A model generated the notes under the pieces. That model was not told the DNA's origin. It made no database searches and was given only the letters and a program-made list of their open reading frames with translations. 15,556 bases of DNA from assembly GCA_905235495.1 (NCBI GenBank), contig CAJOMK010000054.1, positions 1-15,556 on the forward strand, given 5' to 3'. The position numbers and the translations under genes were made by a program. The number at the start of each line of letters is the position of its first letter. Position 1 is the first letter of the stretch. The stretch is from an uncultured Methanobrevibacter sp. (lineage in GTDB: Archaea; Methanobacteriota; Methanobacteria; Methanobacteriales; Methanobacteriaceae). This document shows, piece after piece, positions 1-7,194 of the stretch.

Positions 1-1092
1 GCAGCAAAAGAAAGTGAAGGATTTGAATTCAAAGATAAAGATATCGTTGCAATTACAGAAGCAGTTGTAGGTATTTCAGAAGGAAACTATGTTACTGTAG
101 ACGATGTTGCAACAGATTTAGAAAACAAGTTCCCATCCAAAAACATTGGAGTAACAAATCCTATCTTAAGTAGAAACAGATTTTCCATTATCTTAAAAGG
201 TATTGCAAGAGCAATGGATAAGATTACTCTCTTAACTTCTTTCCCAGCAGATGAAGTTGGAAACGGTATTTTAGATGAAGAAGTTTTAGATAAAAGCGAA
301 TACAATTTAGGAAGCATCATCACTGAAAAAGAATATTATGAAACCTTCGGTTCATGGAAACACCCATTTACCGGAATCAATATGATTGACTTCTACAGAG
401 AATTGATTGAAAGTGAAGACTGTGAAGTTGAATTTGTCTTCTCCAATGATGTAAAAACAATTCTTGACTATAACACTGATGTTTTAACCTGTGATATCCA
501 CACAAGAGAAAAAACCACAAAATTGCTTAAAGAAGAAGGAGCTAACGTATTCGGACTCCACGAAGTCTTAACTGAACCTGTAGGAAACTCTGGATGTAAC
601 CCTGATTTCGGATTACTCGGTTCCAACAAAGCAACAGAAGAAAGATTAAAACTTTTCCCAAGAACTGGAGACAGCATAGTTAGAGAAGTTCAAAAAAGAT
701 TAATCGACCTTACTGGCAAACAAATTGAAGTAATGGTTTACGGTGACGGTGCATTCAAAGATCCTGTCGGAAAGATTTGGGAATTAGCTGACCCTGTTGT
801 TTCACCAGCTCATACTGATGGATTAGTAGGATATCCAAATGAAATCAAATTGAAATATGTTTCTGATAATAAATTCGCTGATTTACATGGTGATGAATTA
901 AAAGAAGCAATCAAAAAAGAAATTAGACAAAAAGATGAAGACTTAACCGGACAAATGATTACAGAAGGAACCACTCCAAGAGTATTAACTGACTTGATTG
1001 GTTCATTATGTGACTTAACCAGTGGTTCTGGAGATAAAGGAACTCCAGTTATTTTCATCCAAGGATACTTCGATAATTTAGCTAACGACTAA
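1..1092 (+). CDS. CofE-family (F420-0:gamma-glutamyl ligase-like) protein, 5' partial
   Basis: The frame is open from the first base to TAA at 1090-1092, giving 363 residues without the N terminus. The early stretch DIVAITEAVVGISEGNYV resembles the opening of the F420-0:gamma-glutamyl ligase fold (CofE), an enzyme that adds glutamate to the deazaflavin cofactor F420. True CofE of methanogens is about 250 residues; this protein is clearly longer and carries extra central and C-terminal sequence (VGNSGCNPDFGLLGSN near residues 195-210). It is therefore more likely a long-form paralogue of the family than cofE itself, and its substrate is unknown. It is Asp/Glu-rich with no signal peptide or membrane segment, so cytoplasmic. 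An internal ATG at 214 is not the start, because coding character and family similarity extend upstream to the window edge. It is convergent with purA. The family call is from memory of the fold; the exact reaction is not inferable. Confidence 0.7.
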   Translation, partial: AAKESEGFEFKDKDIVAITEAVVGISEGNYVTVDDVATDLENKFPSKNIGVTNPILSRNRFSIILKGIARAMDKITLLTSFPADEVGNGILDEEVLDKSEYNLGSIITEKEYYETFGSWKHPFTGINMIDFYRELIESEDCEVEFVFSNDVKTILDYNTDVLTCDIHTREKTTKLLKEEGANVFGLHEVLTEPVGNSGCNPDFGLLGSNKATEERLKLFPRTGDSIVREVQKRLIDLTGKQIEVMVYGDGAFKDPVGKIWELADPVVSPAHTDGLVGYPNEIKLKYVSDNKFADLHGDELKEAIKKEIRQKDEDLTGQMITEGTTPRVLTDLIGSLCDLTSGSGDKGTPVIFIQGYFDNLAND

Positions 1093-1098
1093 ATATCC

Positions 1099-1139
1099 TA
1101 TCCTTTTCTTTTTTTATTTTTTATTATTAATTCTTTTTT
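1099..1139 (+). terminator. T-rich archaeal terminator of the CofE-family gene
   Basis: Directly after the stop codon the + strand carries several runs of T (CTTTTCTTTTTTTATTTTTT and on to about 1139) without a strong hairpin. Archaeal transcription stops at such oligo-T tracts. It lies between two convergent genes. Confidence 0.5.
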
Positions 1140-1202
1140 TAAAAAAAAAACTATTTTTATATTTACAAAAAACAAGTTAAAAATTCTGTGAATAAAATTC
1201 TG

Positions 1203-1252
1203 TTAATTTTAAAAAAAAATAAAAAAAAGTAAAAAGAATTATAATAATTCTT
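1203..1252 (-). terminator. purA terminator: hairpin over the stop codon plus U-tract
   Basis: The 19-base perfect palindrome AAGAATTATAATAATTCTT occupies 1234-1252 and includes the purA stop codon (1239-1241). On the - strand it is followed at once by long T runs (complement of the A tracts at 1211-1235). This looks like a hairpin-assisted oligo-U terminator. Confidence 0.55.
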
Positions 1253-2258
1253 TTCTTAAATCAATTGTGTCCTTTAAGTCAGGCCCGGTAGAAATAATGG
1301 TAACAGGCACCCCTGTTTCCTGTTCTATATCAGAAATAAAAGATTTGGTTTCAGCGGACAATTCGCTGTAATCCTGTACACGTGCACAATCGAATAATCT
1401 GTCTACACAGGTTAATGCAATTTGGGTAGCGCCATTGATTCTGCAGGATTCCTTAGCAAGTTCCATATCAAAGTAACCGATTCTTCTACGTCTCCCAGTT
1501 ACTACACCATATTCCTCAAGACCTTTGCTTTCTGCTTCCTCTTGAGTCATTTCCGTTGGGAAAGGACCTTCTCCAACACGTGAAATATAAGATTTGAATA
1601 CATTGATAACTTCATCAACCTTAGTTGGACCAACACCAACATCTGCTACAAATGTGGAAGCTGTAGTGTCCTTACTGGTTACATATGGGTATGATCCGTA
1701 ATAAAGTGAAAGTGAGAATCCTTGTGATCCTTCAATGAAAATGTCTTCTCCATTGTCAATAGCTTCGTTACAAGCAAGAGAGACATCCTCAATATAATCA
1801 GCAAGTTCAGGTACATCTTTTGCAAGACCTATTGTTCTCATAACTCTGTCTGAGTTTGCAGGTCCACAGCCAGAACCTGTACTTCCAATAGTTTTTGACA
1901 AGTGTTCGAAACTCTTATCTTTGGCTATGTGATCTTCAGTGATGATTGCACATCTTGGGTCTACAGACATTCTTCCCTTTACATCATACTTCTTCAAATC
2001 TTCAAATTCCTTAAACAATACGTCTGGATTGACTAAAACTCCAGCACCAATCATGAGTTTGGCACCATTGTGTACGAAACCAGATGGAGTTAATCTTAAA
2101 CCGTATTTTTCTCCATTGAATTCAACGGAATGCCCTGCATTTGGTCCGACTCCAGCACGGGCAATAATGCTTGGCTTATCATTATTACAAAGGTAAGTGA
2201 TGCATTTTCCTTTACCTTCATCTCCCCAAGCTCCTCCAACTAATATACTACAAGTCAT
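1239..2258 (-). CDS. purA: Adenylosuccinate synthetase, archaeal short form
   Basis: PurA joins IMP and aspartate using GTP to form adenylosuccinate, the first committed step from IMP to AMP, in the cytoplasm. The protein is 339 residues, the usual size of the archaeal short form, against about 430 in bacteria. Visible motifs in order: the GTP-binding loop WGDEGKGK at residues 11-18 with catalytic Asp13; NAGHSV with catalytic His43; IEGSQG, matching the family's EGAQG; TTASTFVADVGVGPTKVDEV; and VTGRRRRIGYFD, matching TGRRRRCGWLD. The ATG at 2258 is preceded by AGGAG (complement at 2266-2270) with 7 bases between. It is transcribed alone, convergent with the CofE-family gene. Its upstream region holds two copies of a perfect 30-bp repeat that may regulate it. 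I am very sure of the identity. Confidence 0.97.
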   Translation of the reverse strand: MTCSILVGGAWGDEGKGKCITYLCNNDKPSIIARAGVGPNAGHSVEFNGEKYGLRLTPSGFVHNGAKLMIGAGVLVNPDVLFKEFEDLKKYDVKGRMSVDPRCAIITEDHIAKDKSFEHLSKTIGSTGSGCGPANSDRVMRTIGLAKDVPELADYIEDVSLACNEAIDNGEDIFIEGSQGFSLSLYYGSYPYVTSKDTTASTFVADVGVGPTKVDEVINVFKSYISRVGEGPFPTEMTQEEAESKGLEEYGVVTGRRRRIGYFDMELAKESCRINGATQIALTCVDRLFDCARVQDYSELSAETKSFISDIEQETGVPVTIISTGPDLKDTIDLRKELL

Positions 2259-2288
2259 TTAAAATCTCCTTATTAAAAATATTTTAAG

Positions 2289-2385
2289 CGTATCCTTCCA
2301 ATTAAGTCATCATATAATAAATTCTGATGATTATCTAACACAACATTTCATGCCTCGTATCCTTCCAATTAAGTCATCATATAAT
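2289..2385. repeat. Two perfect 30-bp direct repeats in the purA promoter
   Basis: Copies at 2289-2318 and 2356-2385 are identical over 30 bases (beginning CGTATCCTTCCAATTAAGTC and ending ATCATATAAT), separated by 37 unique bases, a period of 67. The proximal copy ends 31 bases upstream of the purA ATG. Read on the purA strand, each copy starts with a TATA-like ATTATATGA and ends GGAAGGATACG. They could be duplicated operators or promoters, or the remains of a duplication. Repeat and spacer lengths also match a two-repeat CRISPR unit, but nothing else supports that. Confidence 0.85.
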
Positions 2386-2395
2386 TTTTATATAG
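2386..2395 (-). promoter_or_regulatory. Candidate TATA box for purA
   Basis: On the - strand this reads TATATAAAAA, close to the methanogen TATA consensus, and abuts the distal 30-bp repeat. A start about 25 bases downstream would fall inside that repeat copy and leave a leader of roughly 100 bases. A second, weaker TATA-like ATTATATGA lies in the proximal repeat and would give a leader of about 30 bases. Confidence 0.4.
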
Positions 2396-2648
2396 TTGTT
2401 AAGTATAGTCTTTTGAAATAGAAATGAAAAAATTATAATAAATTAAAAACTTAAATAAAATGTTTTGAACTAGTCTTTTAAAAATCCATAGTTTAATGAC
2501 CATATATATTTTATTCCTTAACATTTATAAATATTATCATATTGAATAATTAAATAGATATTAAAGAAATATTAAGAAAAATAGTGAAAAAATTTAAAAA
2601 GAAAATAATTAAAATACGAACAACTATTGAAATAATTATGTGAAACAA

Positions 2649-3192
2649 TTAAGCATCTTCCAATATATCCAATAGCTTTCTAAGATACATGTATCTTTCA
2701 TATTTGCATTGTTCATTGGTTCCTAAAAATGCATCCAATAGATGTGAATTCATTTGACGTAAAATAGATAACTGAATTATGTTCTTTACATCCATATCAA
2801 TTTTTCCTTGAAGAATCAATTGGGTAAATCCAGTAGAAATCACTGTATAATCCAAGCTCATCAAATCTTCATAAAAGTCAAGATCCTGAATGATTTTCAA
2901 TATGTTTTCACTTTCAATAATCTCATCATTGAAATCATCCAAACCCAATTCCCATGACTCTAAAATCCATATGAAACAATCAATTATTGGAGTGTTTGAA
3001 TTGTCAATAAGCCAATCACATAATTCGCAAAAGGCAATATATGCCTCTTCACATCCAAAAGGAGCCAATTCATCAGATACATCCCCAAAAGAATTTATAG
3101 TCAGCAATCTTTACCGCATTTTCATGAGGGATTTCTCCAAAGAAATACTTATTTTCCTCCAAATAATTGTATCCTTTTTCCAATTGTTCCAT
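2649..3192 (-). pseudogene. Unrecognised small acidic protein, frameshifted
   Basis: A frame opens with ATG at 3192 (MEQLEKGYNYLEENKYFF), preceded by GGTG, and runs to a stop about 39 codons on. The following frame, displaced by one base, continues as DVSDELAPFGCEEA to TAA at 2649. Deleting one base in the G4/T4 run at 3083-3090 joins them into about 180 residues (FFW followed by DVSDEL). The alternative TTG start at 3107 for the second half has no ribosome site and would discard plausible coding sequence. The product is helical and strongly acidic (many Asp/Glu), with no membrane segment. I do not recognise the family; the late stretch TVISTGFTQLILQGKI looks conserved in character. It is the last gene of the small-gene island. 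The break is either a real mutation or an error in a homopolymer. Confidence 0.65.
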
Positions 3193-3268
3193 AAATACAC
3201 CAAATGAACTAAATTATATATTAATATAATAATTTATATTTTTTAAAAAAATAATGATTAATTTATTA

Positions 3269-3907
3269 TTATTTTAAAGGAAACTCTTCACAAAGCAAAT
3301 CCTCTGCATATTCCTTCTCAGTTCCTTTCTTATTCCAATAATCCAAATAATAAAAGACCCAATTATTAGAAACCCTTTTGATCTCATCATCATTCAAGGA
3401 TTCAAAATCATTGAAGCAGTTGATGAAATCTCCGCCAACAACAATAGCTATTTTCTCGCATTCAAAACATAATAAAAAATTATAATTCTTATTTTCACTT
3501 CTTTTATCAACCAAATCCTGTTTATAGCCATATTTTCTAATGATCTCACTTAAATAATCGTAATCCTGAAACTTGAATTTCACTATAAGCTTAGAAAATT
3601 CCTGATAGAAATATGGGAACTTTTCAGTAATGAATTACTTGGAATCGATAATATGATTCAAATAGTCTTCCTTAAAATGCAAAAAGCTTAAATCTTCCTT
3701 TTCATTATAGAACAAAGACAGATAAATGTTTTGACCGAAACGGATTGCCAATTCTCCTCTATATGAATTGTCAAATATGGGTCTAGAGGATAATTTAAGA
3801 TTTTCAAATTCCAAATACAATGAATTAGAATTGCTGTCAATTTCCAACCAAGTCCACTTTCCCTGTGAAATTGCCTCTTCAATAATCTCCTTTGATCTAT
3901 TGTTCAT
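3269..3907 (-). pseudogene. Unrecognised acidic protein split by an in-frame TAA
   Basis: Starting at ATG 3907 (MNNRSKEIIEEAISQGKW), 90 codons run to TAA at 3635-3637. The same frame then stays open for 121 more codons (FITEKFPYFYQEFSKLI and on) to the stop at 3269. The 17 codons between the TAA and the only later start candidate (GTG at 3583) read like normal protein, and that GTG has no Shine-Dalgarno site. A single 212-residue gene interrupted by one nonsense codon is therefore the better reading than two genes. The N-terminal half is beta-rich (LYLEFENLKLSS, IYLSLFY). The C-terminal half contains NFLLCFECEKIAIVVGGDFI. The family is unknown. The gene sits 20 bases after the DUF6891-like gene, probably co-transcribed. 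Alternatives are two short separate genes or stop readthrough. Confidence 0.6.
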
Positions 3908-3927
3908 AAAACCACAAATAGCTTAAT

Positions 3928-4542
3928 TTACTTATTAAGTTCAATGAAATCTTCAAGTGCCCCATCCATGGAATACTCTTTTCCATCAAAATGCTTTTTC
4001 CAATCAAAGCCTTTTATCATAATCCTTTCATCTACAGATTCGTTCCAAACAATTTCAAAATCATAATCTTTTAAAACTGCTACAATCTTTTTGGCTATTT
4101 CCAAACCTTTTTTCTCATCATATTCAAAGTCACCGAATGCAATGGCTAAATCATTTTCTTCCAGAACATTTTCAATATCTTCAAAGGTATAGAAGCAGAA
4201 TCCAATAGGAGAGAACTTATTGTTTCTAAGGTGAATGAAAAGCTCAAAGGAATCCTGAATTCCCTCTTCTATATCATATCCTGCATTATGAATTGAAATG
4301 ATGTTTTCCTTGCTCAAGTCCAAAAAGGCATTTTTAAGATTGGTGAAATCCTCTGAATCCTCATTGATTTTGCCTATAGTTTCCTTATTTTCCAAAAGGA
4401 TCTTTGAAATTAAATCCTGTGAAATATCCTCTTCAATGAACTCATCATCTATTATTTCCAACATTTCATCTTCATCATAAAAACCTGATTTAATCAATAA
4501 TTGAATTTCATAATTGATCTCATCAATTAGTTCTTTATCCAT
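3928..4542 (-). CDS. DUF6891-like small acidic protein
   Basis: A 204-residue cytoplasmic protein of unknown function. I chose the ATG at 4542 (MDKELIDEINYEIQ) over the one at 4554 because GGGTG (complement at 4548-4552) lies 5 bases before it; the upstream ATG would overlap that site. The N-terminal third is acidic and helical. The rest resembles what I recall of DUF6891: ISIHNAGYDIEEGIQDS, GFCFYTFEDIENVL, LAIAFGDFE, and near the end VWNESVDERIMIKGFDWK. No catalytic motif is evident. It heads a compact set with the split gene (20-base gap) and the frameshifted gene downstream. Small acidic cytoplasmic proteins in such clusters are often immunity proteins in bacteria, but no toxin is present here, so that role is only a guess. 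The family assignment is from memory of its pattern. Confidence 0.75.
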   Translation of the reverse strand: MDKELIDEINYEIQLLIKSGFYDEDEMLEIIDDEFIEEDISQDLISKILLENKETIGKINEDSEDFTNLKNAFLDLSKENIISIHNAGYDIEEGIQDSFELFIHLRNNKFSPIGFCFYTFEDIENVLEENDLAIAFGDFEYDEKKGLEIAKKIVAVLKDYDFEIVWNESVDERIMIKGFDWKKHFDGKEYSMDGALEDFIELNK

Positions 4543-4618
4543 AATAACACCCATTAGACTTTGGAATTTATTATAATTATAAAATTATAAAGTTATACAA
4601 TATAAAGTTATAAAAAGG
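4543..4618 (-). promoter_or_regulatory. Probable promoter of the small-gene set
   Basis: On the - strand this gap holds repeated TATA-like stretches (TTTATAACTTTATA and TTTATAATTTTATAATTATA) ahead of the 4542 start. Several positions would serve as a TATA box; the sequence does not let me choose one. Confidence 0.35.
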
Positions 4619-4641
4619 TAAAAAAAATAAAAAAATAGAAA
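4619..4641 (-). terminator. Oligo-U terminator of the DUF6882-like gene
   Basis: The - strand carries CTATTTTTTTATTTTTTTTA just after the stop codon at 4645, a typical archaeal oligo-U terminator with no strong hairpin. Confidence 0.5.
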
Positions 4642-4644
4642 TCA

Positions 4645-5325
4645 TTAAGCTCTAATGACTTTAATAGCATAAATGTTTCTTCTTTCAGTCAAGGTGACAA
4701 CAATTCTGTCATCTCCAACTTTTACAATGCAAAATTCATCCCTATCCTTATATTCATAGCCTTTAAGTTGAGAATACCCACTTAAAGCTTTCAAATGATT
4801 TACTTCAAATTTACGATGGAAATCGTTTATGACATTTGCAAATACATCAATATCATCACTAATCTGTATCTCATCAGACTCAATGGTAACAAAGAAGACA
4901 AAACTTCCATAATCGACAGCGCAATATGCATCATTGCCAAATAGAGAAGATATTGTCATAACCAATATATGAGCTTCAGTCAAGTTTGCAACAAATACAT
5001 TTTCGCATAATTGTGGAACATTTTGCTTTTCACCAAATTCCTTAACTGCCTTTGCCTCTTCAATCAATTCTTCAGGAAAACCGATTCCCTCGTTATCCCA
5101 AGCCCAAGACCAAGTGTCTTCATCAGGGTCTAAGAATCCAATAAGTTGAATAGGGAATTCTTTCTCACCAAAAGCAACAATTCCTTTTTCAATATCAAGT
5201 TCAGGTTCAGCATTTCCAACAAGTGCAGATAATGCTTCCTGCTTTTCCAATGCTAAAGCACCATATTTTGAGAATAAACCTTGTAAATCATCATTTTCTT
5301 CAATTAAAAGAGAATTAACTTCCAT
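4645..5325 (-). CDS. DUF6882-like protein
   Basis: A 226-residue protein of unknown function. The open frame extends to 5427, but the start is set at ATG 5325 (MEVNSLLIEENDD), which has GGTG six bases upstream. The 34 extra residues would translate the repeat DNA and read as Phe/Ile/Leu-rich noise. The region FPIQLIGFLDPDEDTWSWAWDN, followed by GFPEELIEEAKAVKEFG, matches the Trp-rich signature I recall for DUF6882. The middle (AHILVMTISSLFGNDAYCAVDYG) is hydrophobic but too short and polar-flanked to be a clear membrane helix. The C-terminal part is beta-rich with IVVTLTERRNIYAIKVI. It lies downstream of dapL on the same strand, separated by tandem hairpin repeats. Acidic overall, presumably cytoplasmic. 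It may belong with the DUF6891-like group as accessory genes. Moderate confidence in the family, none in function. Confidence 0.75.
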   Translation of the reverse strand: MEVNSLLIEENDDLQGLFSKYGALALEKQEALSALVGNAEPELDIEKGIVAFGEKEFPIQLIGFLDPDEDTWSWAWDNEGIGFPEELIEEAKAVKEFGEKQNVPQLCENVFVANLTEAHILVMTISSLFGNDAYCAVDYGSFVFFVTIESDEIQISDDIDVFANVINDFHRKFEVNHLKALSGYSQLKGYEYKDRDEFCIVKVGDDRIVVTLTERRNIYAIKVIRA

Positions 5326-5389
5326 TTTTTCACCAAAAAAATATAATAAATAAAGTAAAATAAAATTTAAATTTTGAATTTTAAGATAG

Positions 5390-5497
5390 AATTTAAAGAT
5401 AGAAATAACTATCCCAAAGAAGTTCAAATTTAAAGATAGAAATAACTATCCTAATGAAGTTTGAATTATAAGAGAATAATTATCCTAAAGAAAAGAT
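5390..5497. repeat. Tandem 37-bp repeats with internal hairpins
   Basis: Units begin at 5390, 5427 and 5464. The first two are 37 bases and near identical; the third is degenerate and two bases shorter. A partial unit precedes them at about 5376-5390. The first two contain the small inverted repeat GATAGAAATAACTATC (5-base arms, 6-base loop). They fill the gap between the dapL stop and the DUF6882-like gene. They may be tandem terminators for dapL, binding sites for a regulator, or simple slippage repeats. Confidence 0.8.
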
Positions 5498-6730
5498 TTA
5501 AAAGGATAATTTAGAAATTCTGCTCATAGCTTCTTTAGTGTTTTCTAAAGTGTTGAATGCAGTTAATCTTAAGTATCCTTCTCCACTTGGACCAAATCCA
5601 GAACCAGGAGTACCTACAATATTTGTTTCTTTTAAAAGAACATCAAAGAAATCCCAGGATTCCATATCATTTGGAGTTTTTACCCAAATGTAAGGAGAGT
5701 TGACTCCACCGTAAACATTCAATCCAATGTCAGAGAGGCTTTCACGAATGATTCTTGCATTTTCTAAGTAGTATTCAATGTTTTCTATGATTTCTTTTTG
5801 TCCTTGTTCACTGAATACTGCTTCTGCGGCTTTTTGAACAGGATAGGAAACACCATTGAATTTGGTTGTTTGTCTTCTGTTCCATAATGCATTGACAGAT
5901 TGCTCGTTGTCTTCTGCATCCTTAATCTTAATTTCTTTAGGAACAACAGTGTAAGCACAACGTGTACCTGTAAATCCTGCGGTTTTTGAAAAGCTTCTGA
6001 ATTCAATAGCTACTTCTTTAGCGCCATCAATTTCATAGATGGTATGAGGTACATCATCTTCGGTAATGAAAACTTCATATGCAGCATCAAATAAGATAAG
6101 AGCATCATTTTCCTTTGCATATTCTACAAATTTAGCCAATTCATCTTTGGTTAAGGTAGTACCTGTTGGGTTATTTGGGAAACAAAGGTAAATCAAGTCT
6201 ACAGGTTCACTTGGAAGTTCTGGAACGAAGTTGTTTTCTTCAGTGCATGGGAGGTATACGATGTTTTCATACATTCCATCATCCTTGATGTTTCCGGACC
6301 TTCCTGCCATTACATTGGTATCAACGTATACAGGATAAACAGGGTCGGTTACTGCAATTACATTGTCTAAGGAAAAGATTTCTTGAATATTTCCGGTATC
6401 ACATTTTGCACCGTCGGAAATGAACACTTCATCAAGGTCTAAGTCTACACCCCATTTATTGAAATCATTTTTAATTATCGCTTCTGCTAAAAATTCGTAT
6501 CCTTGTTCAGGACCATATCCCATAAATGAATCAGCTTCAGCCATTTCATCAACTGCATCTTTGAAAACGTTGATTACAGTAGGGGCTAAAGGTTTGGTTA
6601 CATCTCCAATACCCATTTTAATAATGTTCTTATCTGGGTTTTCTTCCATATATTTTTCTGCACGTCTGTTTACTTCAACAAAAAGGTAACTATTTTGTAA
6701 TAAAAGATAGTTTTCATTAATTTTAACCAT
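5498..6730 (-). CDS. dapL: LL-diaminopimelate aminotransferase
   Basis: DapL converts tetrahydrodipicolinate and glutamate directly to LL-diaminopimelate in lysine biosynthesis; it is PLP-dependent and cytoplasmic. The protein is 410 residues, the usual length for the family. The opening KINENYLLLQNSYLFVEVNR and IKMGIGDVTKPL (residues 38-49) are typical. Fold-type I aminotransferase landmarks follow: SDGAKCDTGN (105-114), CFPNNPTGT (183-191), FDAAYE (214-219, with the PLP-contacting Asp and Tyr) and SFSKTAGFTGTR (246-257) with the Schiff-base lysine at 249. ATG 6730 has GAGGT seven bases upstream. In Methanothermobacter, as I recall, dapL lies next to gltX; here they are separated by the 7195-9202 gene. 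Identity is secure. Confidence 0.96.
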   Translation of the reverse strand: MVKINENYLLLQNSYLFVEVNRRAEKYMEENPDKNIIKMGIGDVTKPLAPTVINVFKDAVDEMAEADSFMGYGPEQGYEFLAEAIIKNDFNKWGVDLDLDEVFISDGAKCDTGNIQEIFSLDNVIAVTDPVYPVYVDTNVMAGRSGNIKDDGMYENIVYLPCTEENNFVPELPSEPVDLIYLCFPNNPTGTTLTKDELAKFVEYAKENDALILFDAAYEVFITEDDVPHTIYEIDGAKEVAIEFRSFSKTAGFTGTRCAYTVVPKEIKIKDAEDNEQSVNALWNRRQTTKFNGVSYPVQKAAEAVFSEQGQKEIIENIEYYLENARIIRESLSDIGLNVYGGVNSPYIWVKTPNDMESWDFFDVLLKETNIVGTPGSGFGPSGEGYLRLTAFNTLENTKEAMSRISKLSF

Positions 6731-7194
6731 GGTTTTACCTCTGAATATTTTAAAAACTTATAGTTAAATAAATCTTAAATTAAAAAGAAAGACTTAAAAA
6801 CTAAAGTCATCAGTTAAATCTTAAATATGAAAGTAAATTAAAGTAAATTAAATTAATTTAATTATAATTTCAACTATTTAACATTTAAATGTTTATTAAA
6901 TATATTATATATAATTGTGTATTTTATCAAGATTTCCATTAAAAAATCATCAATTTTTGCAATATATGAAAAAATGCCAATTATTGAAAAATTTTTTGAA
7001 AATGTGAAAAATAGGGATATGAAATAAATTTTAAAACTAATGTATAAATAAAATAAAAAAGATATACATATAATACTATAAGATAATGTATCATTTGAAT
7101 ATGATTTGACAAGATTTGTTCTATTTTTCACATACAAAAATAGAAAAATGATACATCTCTAAGTATTTAATAAAAGATTAATTCGGTGAAAAAA
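6731..7194. other. 464-base divergent promoter region
   Basis: This is the gap between dapL (leftward) and the membrane-anchored protein (rightward). It is very AT-rich and must hold both promoters. It contains short direct repeats near 6760-6850 (GTAAATTAAA twice, ATCTTAAAT twice) and the nested inverted repeats at 7086-7156. A Phe/Ile/Tyr-rich open frame at 6874-7137 on the - strand is not credible as a gene. Confidence 0.6.
7086..7156. repeat. Nested perfect inverted repeats upstream of the 7195 gene
   Basis: Outer arms ATGTATCATTT (7086-7096) and AAATGATACAT (7146-7156) are perfectly complementary over 11 bases. Inside them, TTCTATTTTT (7119-7128) and AAAAATAGAA (7136-7145) form a 10-base hairpin with a 7-base loop, directly abutting the outer arm. 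The outer arm ends 38 bases before the start codon. It could be a leader structure, an operator, or a small inverted-repeat element. Confidence 0.7.

Noticed and set aside
1939..2196. Antisense frame inside purA
   Set aside because: A shadow of the real purA coding strand with no supporting signal; similar antisense frames in gltX, dapL and the 7195-9202 gene were dropped for the same reason.
2289..2385. CRISPR array
   Set aside because: Only two repeats, no cas gene nearby, no typical repeat end such as ATTGAAAC, and the location is a promoter. Kept as a direct repeat.
2289..2396. C/D box small RNA
   Set aside because: TGATGA elements occur in and near the repeats, but no properly spaced D box (CTGA) or terminal stem was found.
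3168..3188. Third degenerate copy of the purA repeat (GTATCC...CCAATT)
   Set aside because: The two blocks are split by a different number of T and lie inside coding sequence (LEKGYNYLEE); likely chance.
5326..5427. 34-residue N-terminal extension of the DUF6882-like protein
   Set aside because: It would translate repeat DNA and lacks a ribosome site; the ATG at 5325 has GGTG correctly spaced.
6780..6815. Shared operator between purA and dapL (TGATGACTT on the - strand)
   Set aside because: Only nine bases are common; not enough in AT-rich DNA.
6874..7137. 87-residue frame on the - strand
   Set aside because: Phe/Ile/Tyr-rich translation of AT-rich promoter DNA with no ribosome site.
7086..7156. 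Miniature transposable element
   Set aside because: Terminal inverted repeats are present, but there is no target-site duplication and no second copy in the window.
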